Source of the DNA: Pseudomonas viridiflava
Lineage (GTDB): Bacteria; Pseudomonadota; Gammaproteobacteria; Pseudomonadales; Pseudomonadaceae
Reading direction: 5' to 3'
Assembly (NCBI RefSeq): GCF_900573885.1
Contig: NZ_UPSE01000594.1
Location: forward strand, 62,001 to 126,000
DNA: 64,000 bases
Part shown: in pieces, positions 8,976 to 16,372 of the stretch
Numbering within the stretch: position 1 is the first letter of the stretch
How the letters are laid out: each line of letters opens with the position of its first letter
Translations under genes and position numbers: made by a program
Notes under the pieces: model-generated
The model's input: the letters and a program-made list of their open reading frames with translations, nothing else
Databases searched by the model: none
What the model was told of the DNA's origin: nothing

Positions 8976-10012
8976 TGACCGCCATCAGCATTGTCAGTTC
9001 CGGCATGGTTACGGCGGTGGGTTACGACGCGCCCGCAAGCTGCGCGGCCATTCGTTGCGCAGTCGATAACTTCCAGGAAACCCGCTTTATGGACCAGGGC
9101 GGCGCCTGGCAGCTAGGTGCCGCCGTCGAGTTGCAGGAGCCGGTGCGCGGTCGGCTGAAACTGATACGCATGGCGGCGCAAGCCATTGCCGAAACCTTGA
9201 ACGAGCAGGGCGACGTGCAGGCGTCGCAAATCCCGCTGTTGCTCTGTGTGGCCGAATTGGAAAGGCCGGGCCGCCTCGCTCAGTTGGATAGCAGCTTTCT
9301 GGCCGATATCCAGACCGAGTTGGGCCTGGCCTTTCATCCGACCTCGAATGTGATTGCTCGTGGCCGGGTCGGCGCGGCCGTGGCGCTGCTTAATGCACGC
9401 AAGCTTATTCACGAAGGCGGGCACCGCCATGTGTTGATTTGTGGTGTTGATTCGCTGCTTTCCGCGGCCACGCTAAAAGCATTCGAGGCCCGTGAGCGTT
9501 TGCTCACCAGCCGCAATTCCAACGGCTTTATTCCAGGGGAAGGTGCAGCAGCGGTGCTGGTCAGCGCGCCTCTGGCCAATGGAAAACCGCAGCTGATGTG
9601 CGTGGGCTTGGGATTCGGCAAAGAGGCCGCCACCATTGAGTCCGACGACATTCCGCTGCGTGCCGAAGGCCTGACCAAAGCGCTGCGCGCGGCGTTAACC
9701 GAAGCCGATTGCGGGCTGGAAAGCATGGACTATCGCGTGACCGATTTGTCTGGCGAGCAGTTCTATTTCAAAGAAGCCGCATTGGCTTTGAGCCGAACCT
9801 TGCGTGTACGCAAAGAGTTCTTCCACCTGTGGCACCCCGCTGACTGCATTGGCGAATGTGGTGCGGCGATAGGCCCGGCAATTCTTGCGGTAGCCCTGGC
9901 AGCCAGCCGAAAAGGCTATGGCGACGGGCCGAACATTTGTTGTCATCTGGGCAACGATGCGGGCGAGCGCGCCGCTGCATTGCTGAGTTATCACACGCCG
10001 GGAGGACGCTAA
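8975..10012 (+). CDS. Ketosynthase/thiolase-like T6SS accessory protein, catalytic residues apparently lost
   Basis: 345 residues with the outline of a beta-ketoacyl synthase, including the GFIPGEGAAAVLVS segment that matches the KS core. The start is ATG 8975, with GGAGGA at 8963-8968 seven bases upstream; a TTG three bases earlier is less likely. The active-site Cys region reads NVIARGRVG (about 125-133) instead of a TACSSS-type loop. The later His regions read DLSGEQ and DCIGECGAAIG, so the Cys-His-His triad is not evident. Similar thiolase-like genes sit beside the P. aeruginosa vgrG1b cargo genes. It is therefore more likely a structural co-adaptor than an enzyme. Confidence 0.75.
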   Translation: MTAISIVSSGMVTAVGYDAPASCAAIRCAVDNFQETRFMDQGGAWQLGAAVELQEPVRGRLKLIRMAAQAIAETLNEQGDVQASQIPLLLCVAELERPGRLAQLDSSFLADIQTELGLAFHPTSNVIARGRVGAAVALLNARKLIHEGGHRHVLICGVDSLLSAATLKAFEARERLLTSRNSNGFIPGEGAAAVLVSAPLANGKPQLMCVGLGFGKEAATIESDDIPLRAEGLTKALRAALTEADCGLESMDYRVTDLSGEQFYFKEAALALSRTLRVRKEFFHLWHPADCIGECGAAIGPAILAVALAASRKGYGDGPNICCHLGNDAGERAAALLSYHTPGGR

Positions 10013-11046
10013 TGGCCAATCAGGTGTATGCCAACAACATGGAAGTGTCGTGCAAGTCGGCAAGCGGGAAATCCATCGCCGCGTTCCCCGACGTTTGCTT
10101 TACGCCACCCCAGGCGCCACCGACGCCCATGGGGGTGCCGATTCCTTACCCGAACACGGGTATGTCCACCGACACCACCAACGGTACGCGCACCATCAAA
10201 ATTACTGGCAAGGAAGTCATGCTCAAGAACAAGAGCTACTTCAAAACCAGTTACGGTGATGAAGCCGGGTGTGCGCCGAAAAAAGGGGTAATGACCAGCA
10301 AGATCAAAGGCAAGGTGTACTTCATTGCCTGGTCAATGAACGTGAAATTTGAAGGCGAAAACGTGGTGCGTCACCTCGACATGACCACCCACAACCACGC
10401 CTCGCCTAACGGCAACACGCCACCTATGGCACACGTGTCGAAAATGAGCGCTGCGGTGCAGAAGGCGTGCAAAGAAGAAATCGACAAGGGCAAAAAAGCC
10501 TGCGCCGGGCAAACCAGTGACAACTGCGAGCAAGGCTGCAAAGACGCTCAACGGTGCCTGTTCGTGCCTAAGGGCCAAGACAAAACCGTTTGCTGCAAAC
10601 CCGACACCACCGGCCACCACATGGTGGAAGACCACTGGGTGAAGGGCAACTCCGGTTTTCCGACGGCGCAAGCCTCGGCCGGTTACAACGCCGCGCCCTG
10701 CGTGTGCGCCAACCGCTTCCGCTCACGCGGCACCGTGCACCGTGGCATGCACGATATTCAGGGCACGTTTGAAGAGTCGCATATGGCCGGCGGTGCGCGT
10801 TTCGACGCGGCCAAACCCAACGGCGGCTGGGACTACACCGCCGGCAAGAAGGCCTGCCTTGACGCCCACGCCGAAGTGTTCAAAGGCTCGGGTTGCAAGC
10901 GCGACTGCCTGGAAGCCCAGCTCGATGATTTTTATGGCAAGGACGGCCAGCGGCCGTTGAACGAACCCCATACCCAAGCTATTGGCGAAGACGTGCGGCC
11001 GACGCTGGCCGAGAAATACGCGCCGCCGAAAAAGAAAAGAAAGTGA
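10012..11046 (+). CDS. PAAR-like (DUF4150) T6SS effector with Tox-GHH2 nuclease domain, Tse7-like
   Basis: A 344-residue fusion. The N-terminal DUF4150/PAAR-like tip domain (about 1-130) has VCFTPPQAPPTPMGVPIPYPNTG and caps VgrG. The C-terminal half has the Tox-GHH2 signature GHHMVEDHW at 201-209 and many cysteines. Tse7 of P. aeruginosa, encoded in the vgrG1b cluster, has the same PAAR plus GHH layout and is a DNase. The start at ATG 10012 overlaps the previous stop by one base (TAATG). The last seven residues are PPKKKRK (338-344), identical in core to the SV40-type nuclear localisation signal, which is unusual for an antibacterial effector. The immunity gene should be the next gene. Confidence 0.88.
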   Translation: MANQVYANNMEVSCKSASGKSIAAFPDVCFTPPQAPPTPMGVPIPYPNTGMSTDTTNGTRTIKITGKEVMLKNKSYFKTSYGDEAGCAPKKGVMTSKIKGKVYFIAWSMNVKFEGENVVRHLDMTTHNHASPNGNTPPMAHVSKMSAAVQKACKEEIDKGKKACAGQTSDNCEQGCKDAQRCLFVPKGQDKTVCCKPDTTGHHMVEDHWVKGNSGFPTAQASAGYNAAPCVCANRFRSRGTVHRGMHDIQGTFEESHMAGGARFDAAKPNGGWDYTAGKKACLDAHAEVFKGSGCKRDCLEAQLDDFYGKDGQRPLNEPHTQAIGEDVRPTLAEKYAPPKKKRK

Positions 11047-11055
11047 GGTAGCACT

Positions 11056-11976
11056 GTGGCGAACAATCAGGAATTCGGTTTCACCTTTTGCTCGGTACTG
11101 CACCGCGACAAACTCTACGTCGCGGGCGTTGCCGTCGAGTTGGAAGACCAGGATGTGCATCACGCGATCCTGTTCGAATCGCAAGATGAGAGCTGGGATC
11201 GCTGGTCCTTCGAACATCGGCTGGCGGGCATCACCAGCTATGACAGCCGAGGCGTTGCCAAGTTGATGACGGTGGGCATCGACGGGTTTGTCGAGACCGC
11301 TGATTTCGACGGGGCCGACGAAGAACGTATTGGCGAGCACGAGCCAGACGGCGGGCCTAATTTGCTCAGACCGTTGCGCTGTGTACGCATAGTGGGTTCA
11401 CACGTGTATGTAGCGGGCGCGCAGCGGCAAGTGTTCCGTCGCCACCTGGACAGCAGCGATTGGCAGCGCGTCGATCAGGGCGTTTACATCCCACGTTCAA
11501 GCCTGGACGTTGGCAGCCTTCACGATATCGATGGCGCGAGCGAAGCCTGGCTCGTCGCCGTAGGCCTGAGCGGTGAAATCTGGCTGTGTGTCGATGAGGT
11601 GTGGAGCCAGCTGGACAGCCCGACCAACATTCGCCTTGAAGCGGTTCGGCACCTGGGCGGCACCCGATTCATTACGGGCGGGGCGCAGGGCACGCTTATC
11701 CTCGGCGATGCAGGTGCGCTCAACGTGGTTGAGCAAGACCTCACCACTGAGACATTCAGCAGCATCGAACGGGCGTTCGACACCCTTTTCCTGTGCACCG
11801 ATCAGGGCAATCTGTTCCGGCTGGATAACGACGTGTTGACTGCTGTGGATTGTGGCCTGCCGCCATCTTCCGGCGGCGGATTTCTGTCCTATGGCGATGG
11901 TGTGTTGCTATTCACCACCGACTTTCATGTGATGGTTTTCGACGGCAACGCATGGTCCGAACGTGATCCGGTTTAA
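11056..11976 (+). CDS. Putative immunity protein for the GHH2 nuclease, beta-propeller-like
   Basis: A 306-residue protein with a GTG start (11056) behind GAGGTA. It lies 9 nt after the effector, the usual place for a T6SS immunity gene. No signal peptide or membrane segment is present, which fits neutralisation of a cytoplasmic DNase. The sequence shows repeated short beta-strand units ending in patterns such as HVYVAGAQRQVFR, AWLVAVGLSGEIWL, RFITGGAQGTLIL, TLFLCTDQGNLFRL and VLLFTTDFHVMVFD. These resemble blades of a beta-propeller. The immunity role is inferred from position and the resemblance of the locus to tse7-tsi7. No enzymatic motif is seen. Confidence 0.7.
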   Translation: MANNQEFGFTFCSVLHRDKLYVAGVAVELEDQDVHHAILFESQDESWDRWSFEHRLAGITSYDSRGVAKLMTVGIDGFVETADFDGADEERIGEHEPDGGPNLLRPLRCVRIVGSHVYVAGAQRQVFRRHLDSSDWQRVDQGVYIPRSSLDVGSLHDIDGASEAWLVAVGLSGEIWLCVDEVWSQLDSPTNIRLEAVRHLGGTRFITGGAQGTLILGDAGALNVVEQDLTTETFSSIERAFDTLFLCTDQGNLFRLDNDVLTAVDCGLPPSSGGGFLSYGDGVLLFTTDFHVMVFDGNAWSERDPV

Positions 11977-12018
11977 CTTCGCGCGCGTTTCGTTCGCGTA
12001 TCTGGCGAGCGGCTGGTC

Positions 12019-13260
12019 ATGCCCATAAACGCCATCGTACTCGACCAACACGCCGAAGAAGCCAGCTTCCTCGCCATGCTGCGCGACCACGCCGTGGGCG
12101 CGCCTAACTACGACCTCACGCACCTGGCCAACCTCGACAACCGTATCGAAGCCCACCTCGACGGCCTGCACATCGCCGGCCTCAAGGGTCTGAACGTGCT
12201 GCTCGAGCAACTGAACCCCAACGCCAACGGCGAGGTGTTCGCGGCCACGGTGTTGGCGTTTCAGATGAACAACAGCGCGGCGCTGAAAACCCTGGGCGAG
12301 CACATTCGCACCAGCGAGGAAGGCGAGCGTTACTTTGCCGCCGCGCTCGGCTGGCTGGAGTGGCCGGCGATTCAACCGTGGGTAGAGCGCCTGCTGACCT
12401 CGCCTGAACCGCTGTTTCGCCGGTTGGGCCTGACCGCGTGTGGCCTTCACCGCCAGGACCCCGGCCCGGCGCTGCTTTCGGCGTTGGGCAACAGCGACGC
12501 CAGCGTATTGGCCGCCGCCGCGCGCACAGCCGGGGAGGTGCGGCGCCGCGACCTGATGCAGCCGATTCGCCTGCAGCGTTTGCATGCGGATGACTCGGTG
12601 CGCTTCTGGAGCAACTGGGCCACCGCGCAAATGGGCGACGAAGAAGCGCTGCCCATTCTTCAACAATTCGCCGAACAGCCCGGCCGCTATCAGGAGCGCG
12701 CCTTGCACGTGGTGCTGGCCTGGCAGGCGCGGGAAACCAGCATGGCCTGGATTCGCCGCATGACCCAGAACCCCGCGCAGCGCCGGATTGCCATCAAAGC
12801 CACCGGCCTGTTTGGCGACCCCGTGGCACTGCCGTGGCTGGTACAGCAGATGCACGAGGTGCCCATGGCGCGAGCGGCCGGCGAAGCGTTCAGCCAGATT
12901 ACCGGCGCCGACCTTGCCGACCTCGATCTGGAACTGCGCCATTCGCCCGACTACGATGCCGGCCCGAGCGACGACCCTGACGACCCGAACGTGGCTCTGG
13001 ACCCTGACGAAAATCTGCCCTGGCCCGACGCCGGGCTGATCAGCGCCTGGCTGCAACAAAACGCCGGCGCGTTGCACAACGGCACGCCGTATGTGCTTGG
13101 CGAAGCCTTTAGCGAAGCCGCGTGCCTGCGTGTATTGAACACCGGCAACCAGCGCCAGCGACACGTGGCGGCAGGCTTGCTGGCGCGCTATGTGCCGACT
13201 CGCGCAGTATTTCCCATCAACGCCCCGGCACGCCGTCAGCGTCGCCTGCTCGGCGCCTGA
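12019..13260 (+). CDS. TIGR02270-type HEAT-repeat protein, T6SS-associated
   Basis: A 413-residue alpha-helical protein resembling the TIGR02270 family of uncharacterised proteins found in T6SS loci. The centre is built of degenerate HEAT-like helical pairs, for example the segments around RLGLTACGLHRQDPG, LLSALGNSDASVLAAAARTAGEV and RIAIKATGLFGDPVALPWLVQQM. The region at about 310-335 is strongly acidic (SDDPDDPNVALDPDEN). There is no signal peptide, so it should be cytoplasmic. It sits 42 nt after the putative immunity gene and 12 nt before the B-box-like gene, so it is probably co-transcribed with the cargo island. Its molecular function is unknown; a scaffold or loading role is a guess. 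Confidence 0.7.
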   Translation: MPINAIVLDQHAEEASFLAMLRDHAVGAPNYDLTHLANLDNRIEAHLDGLHIAGLKGLNVLLEQLNPNANGEVFAATVLAFQMNNSAALKTLGEHIRTSEEGERYFAAALGWLEWPAIQPWVERLLTSPEPLFRRLGLTACGLHRQDPGPALLSALGNSDASVLAAAARTAGEVRRRDLMQPIRLQRLHADDSVRFWSNWATAQMGDEEALPILQQFAEQPGRYQERALHVVLAWQARETSMAWIRRMTQNPAQRRIAIKATGLFGDPVALPWLVQQMHEVPMARAAGEAFSQITGADLADLDLELRHSPDYDAGPSDDPDDPNVALDPDENLPWPDAGLISAWLQQNAGALHNGTPYVLGEAFSEAACLRVLNTGNQRQRHVAAGLLARYVPTRAVFPINAPARRQRRLLGA

Positions 13261-13272
13261 CTCGAGGTTTTT

Positions 13273-13650
13273 ATGGAGTGTTTCGAACATCCGGGAGCCA
13301 TCGGTGTGGGCATCTGCCGAGGCTGCGGCAAAGCTGTATGCCGCGAATGCGCAATACAGCTGCCCCGAGGCCTGGCCTGCTCGCCGGCTTGTGAACTGGA
13401 CGTGGCCGAACTCAACGAAATGAACGAGCGCGGCAAACGCATCTACGGCGTCGGGCAATACAAAACCAACCAACTGCCGAGTGGGGTGCTGGTGTGGTTG
13501 CTGCTGACCGGGGCAATGGTGTCGATGTCCGGGTATTTTTACTTCGCGACCGATCGGATCGACTACCTGAGCACCACCATGGCGGTGTTGTTTTTGCTGA
13601 TTACGTACATCACCTATCGGGGCAGCAAGCGCACGGGTTTCAACTATTGA
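13273..13650 (+). CDS. Small B-box-like zinc-finger membrane protein
   Basis: A 125-residue protein. The N-terminus has a B-box-type metal-binding pattern: C3-x2-H6-x8-C15-x2-C18-x4-C23-x2-C26, followed by C36 and C40. The C-terminal half has two predicted membrane helices, around residues 73-94 and 100-117. B-box fingers are best known from eukaryotic TRIM proteins but also occur in small bacterial membrane proteins. It closes the T6SS cargo island, 12 nt after the HEAT-type gene, and is followed by a palindromic repeat before the convergent metI. No function can be assigned; the finger may recruit a protein to the inner membrane. Confidence 0.72.
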   Translation: MECFEHPGAIGVGICRGCGKAVCRECAIQLPRGLACSPACELDVAELNEMNERGKRIYGVGQYKTNQLPSGVLVWLLLTGAMVSMSGYFYFATDRIDYLSTTMAVLFLLITYITYRGSKRTGFNY

Positions 13651-13673
13651 GGTGGGTCGGGATAGTTGGGATT

Positions 13674-13776
13674 GTTGGGCTTCGCCTGCGGCTCAACCCA
13701 ACCTACGATCCACGATCCCGACTCCACCCGGGAGCCCAACGGGCTCCGCGTGCAGGTCTCCCGGCGAAGCCTCCGA
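13674..13776. repeat. Composite palindromic repeat (families A and B) between convergent genes
   Basis: Two motifs lie in tandem between the T6SS island and metI. Motif A (13674-13707) is a near-palindrome, GTTGGGCTTCGCC followed by GGCTCAACCCAACCTACG. Motif B (about 13726-13776) contains the hairpin GGAGCCCAACGGGCTCC followed by CGCGTGCAGGTCTCCCGGCGAA. Both recur at 39842-40147 and 56628-56759, and motif A alone recurs at 33918 and 34044. The hairpins could terminate both converging transcripts, although no T-tract is present. Confidence 0.85.
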
Positions 13777-13816
13777 ACATACAAACCCTGCTCACTATTA
13801 CCATCGCGTTCACCCG

Positions 13817-14461
13817 CTAGCGTTTATTCAGCACCCGCGCCAGCCGATCTCCACCCAACTGAATCGCCGCCACCAACACCACCAGCAACACAATCACCGT
13901 CAGCATCACCTGACTGTCAAACCGCTGATACCCATACCGATAGGCAATGTCACCCAACCCACCGGCACCAATGGCGCCCGCCATGGCGGAGGAGTTGATC
14001 ATGGTGACCAGCGTGATGGTGAAGCCGCCAACAATGCCCGGCAGCGCTTCGGGCAGCAGCACGTGCCAGACGATATGCCAGCGCCGGCAGCCCATGGCTT
14101 GCGCGGCTTCGATCAGGCCGTGGTCAACCTCGCGCAAGCTGACTTCCGCAATGCGCGCGAAGAACGGCGTGGCGGCGATGGTCAAAGGCACCACGGCGGC
14201 CCATACGCCGTAGGTGGTGCCGACGATCAGCCGGGTGAAAGGGATCAGCGCCACCATCAGAATCAGAAACGGGATGGAGCGGAACAGGTTGACGAATGCG
14301 CCCAGCGCGCGGTTCAGCGCCGGGGCTTCGTAGATACCGCCTTTGCCACTGGTTACCAGAATTACGGCCAGCGGAATGCCGGCCACCAGGGCGATAAGCG
14401 ACGACACGCCGACCATCAAAAAAGTGTCGATGACGCCTTGCAGTAGACGGTCAAACCACAT
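13817..14461 (-). CDS. metI: Methionine ABC transporter permease MetI
   Basis: Inner-membrane permease (214 aa) of a MetNIQ-type importer for methionine or related sulfur compounds. About five hydrophobic helices are visible. The EAA loop for ATPase docking is at about residues 117-137, LIEAAQAMGCRRWHIVWHVL. It is the last gene of the minus-strand sulfur operon and overlaps metN by 11 nt. The neighbouring SfnB and monooxygenase genes suggest that the substrate may be a methionine derivative or organosulfur compound rather than free methionine. That is inference. Confidence 0.92.
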   Translation of the reverse strand: MWFDRLLQGVIDTFLMVGVSSLIALVAGIPLAVILVTSGKGGIYEAPALNRALGAFVNLFRSIPFLILMVALIPFTRLIVGTTYGVWAAVVPLTIAATPFFARIAEVSLREVDHGLIEAAQAMGCRRWHIVWHVLLPEALPGIVGGFTITLVTMINSSAMAGAIGAGGLGDIAYRYGYQRFDSQVMLTVIVLLVVLVAAIQLGGDRLARVLNKR

Positions 14462-15575
14462 AACCCACCACCTCGCAGCGTTGTGCCCATTGTTCGGCGC
14501 GCTGGCGCAGCTGTTCGGTGTTCAGCGACGAGCCGCCGACGGCAAGCAGCAGTTGGCCCAGCGCGTGACCTTGTATGCGTTCGACGCCGCCTTGCAGCAG
14601 GCGAACCCGGCCGCCCAGGGCGGCGAACAGGGCGGCAAGGTCGGGCTCGTCATGCTGGCGGCCGGTGAAGTGCAGGCGCAGCACAACGGCGGCGTCCGGG
14701 CTGGGGCGAGCCGTGTGCAGGCGGGTGCGCAGCTCTTCGGGCAGGCCGTGTTGCAGCGGTGCCAGCAAGGTTTTGCTGACCTCGTGCTGCGGGTTGCCGA
14801 ACACTTCCCACACCGGGCCCTGTTCGACGATGCGGCCTTGTTCGAGCACCACCACGCGGTCGCAGATGTCGCGGATTACGGCCATTTCATGGGTAATCAG
14901 AACAATGGTCAGGCCGAGGCGCTCGTTGATGGTTTTCAGCAACGCGAGAATGGCTTGGGTGGTTTCCGGGTCCAGCGCCGAAGTGGCTTCGTCGCACAGC
15001 AGAATGTCAGGGTCGTGCACCAGGGCGCGGGCGATGCCGACGCGCTGTTTCTGCCCGCCGGAAAGCTGCGCGGGGTAGGCCTGGTGCTTGTCGCTCAGGC
15101 CGACAAGGTCGAGCAGTTCGCGCACTTTCTGTTGCCGTTGGGCTTTCGCTACGCCAGCCACCTTCAGTGGCAGCTCGACGTTCTGCCATACGGTTTTCGC
15201 CGACATCAGGTTGAAGTGCTGAAAGATCATGCCGATGCGTCGGCGCAGCGCCACCAGATGGTCTTCGTCGAAGTGGCCGATGTCGACATGGTTGATCAAT
15301 ACGCGTCCGCTGCTCGGTTGTTCCAGGCGGTTGAGGGTGCGAATCAGCGAGGATTTGCCGGCGCCGCTGCGGCCGATGATGCCGAACACTTCGCCGCGTG
15401 AAATTGTCAGGTCGATGCCCCGCAGTGCGTCCACGGCACCGTGCTGCCCGGCGTAGGTTTTGCTCAGGCCGATGATGCGCACGTGGGCGCTGGCCAGTTC
15501 CGGGTGCAGTTCGGTGCGCTCGGCACTTTCCGGTGCTTGCTGTGGCGCGCTGCGCGCCAGGTTGGCCAGCGCCAT
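14451..15575 (-). CDS. metN: Methionine ABC transporter ATP-binding protein MetN
   Basis: ATPase subunit, 374 aa. It has Walker A GRSGAGKS (68-75), signature LSGGQKQR, Walker B ILLCDEATSALD, and a C-terminal NIL-type regulatory domain (about 295-374) that in E. coli MetN binds methionine and inhibits transport. The N-terminus is about 30 residues longer than E. coli MetN (PQQAPESAERTELHPELAS), so an internal start is possible, although the ATG at 15575 overlaps the metQ stop by one base (TAATG) as expected for coupled genes. It lies between metQ and metI in the sulfur operon. Confidence 0.93.
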   Translation of the reverse strand: MALANLARSAPQQAPESAERTELHPELASAHVRIIGLSKTYAGQHGAVDALRGIDLTISRGEVFGIIGRSGAGKSSLIRTLNRLEQPSSGRVLINHVDIGHFDEDHLVALRRRIGMIFQHFNLMSAKTVWQNVELPLKVAGVAKAQRQQKVRELLDLVGLSDKHQAYPAQLSGGQKQRVGIARALVHDPDILLCDEATSALDPETTQAILALLKTINERLGLTIVLITHEMAVIRDICDRVVVLEQGRIVEQGPVWEVFGNPQHEVSKTLLAPLQHGLPEELRTRLHTARPSPDAAVVLRLHFTGRQHDEPDLAALFAALGGRVRLLQGGVERIQGHALGQLLLAVGGSSLNTEQLRQRAEQWAQRCEVVGYVV

Positions 15576-16372
15576 TATTGTTCCCAGCCCGCTTGGTAAA
15601 GGGTGCCGTGGGTTTTATCCAGCGCAGCGCGAACGGCGGGCGAGTGCTGGTAGATGTCGACGAACTTGATCAGGCGCGGGTCGGTTTTGCTCTTGGGTTG
15701 AATCACGAACTGAATCACGTATTCCTTGTGGTCGAGGCCGTCGAAGAGCAGGGCGGAGGTGGCGTCGAAGGTTTTGGCCAGGCGAATGTAGGCCGGATAG
15801 CCCTGCACCAGATCGGCGTCGTCGTAGGCGCGCACCAGTTGCACGGCTTCGACCTGAAGAATTTTCAGGTCTTTCGGGTTGCTCTCGATGTCGTCTTCGG
15901 TGGCTTTGTAGCCCACGCCTTTTTTAAGGGTGATAAGCCCGGCTTTGGCCAGCAGTTGCAGGCCGCGCCCGCTGTTGATGGGGTCGTTGGCGATGGCCAC
16001 GGTGGCGCCTTCCGGCAGCTCGGCAAAGCTTTTGTACTGTTTCGAATACAGCCCCACGTTGTTGATGATGCCCGGTGCGAACGGCACCAGGTCAAAGTCG
16101 GCAGCGGCCTTGGCATTTTCCAGAAAGGGGATGTGCTGGAAGTAGTTCACGTCGATGTCGCCAGCGGCCAGGCTGACGTTGGGTGCAATCCAGTCAGTGA
16201 ATTCCACCAGCTCGACTTTCAGCCCTTGCTTGTCGGCTTCGGCCACGGCGGCTTCCAGGGGAATGGCGAAGGCGGCGGTGGTGCCGATTTTCAGCGGTGC
16301 ATCGGCGGCAAAGGCTTGACTGGCAAACAGGCCAAGGGCGACGGCCAGGGCTTTCAATGGGGCGTTTTGCAT
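15575..16372 (-). CDS. metQ: MetQ-family periplasmic substrate-binding protein
   Basis: Substrate-binding component of the MetNIQ importer, 265 aa, NlpA/MetQ family (DAPLKIGTTAAFAIPLEAA, NVSLAAGDIDVNYFQHIPFL, IANDPINSGRGLQLLAKAGLI). The signal peptide (about 1-22, ending SQAFA-AD) has no lipobox cysteine. The protein therefore appears to be soluble in the periplasm, unlike the lipoprotein MetQ of E. coli. The start at 16372 lies 19 nt inside the end of the monooxygenase gene, showing tight coupling. Specificity is not readable from the sequence. Confidence 0.92.
   Translation of the reverse strand: MQNAPLKALAVALGLFASQAFAADAPLKIGTTAAFAIPLEAAVAEADKQGLKVELVEFTDWIAPNVSLAAGDIDVNYFQHIPFLENAKAAADFDLVPFAPGIINNVGLYSKQYKSFAELPEGATVAIANDPINSGRGLQLLAKAGLITLKKGVGYKATEDDIESNPKDLKILQVEAVQLVRAYDDADLVQGYPAYIRLAKTFDATSALLFDGLDHKEYVIQFVIQPKSKTDPRLIKFVDIYQHSPAVRAALDKTHGTLYQAGWEQ

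Noticed and set aside
9856..10011. Extension of the PAAR effector to an upstream ATG at 9856
   Set aside because: It lies inside the ketosynthase-like gene; the ATG at 10012 overlaps that gene's stop by one base and begins the DUF4150 domain directly.
13652..14446. 264-codon plus-strand frame over the repeat and metI
   Set aside because: Low-complexity Gln/His/Arg translation antisense to metI, and it begins in a dispersed repeat.
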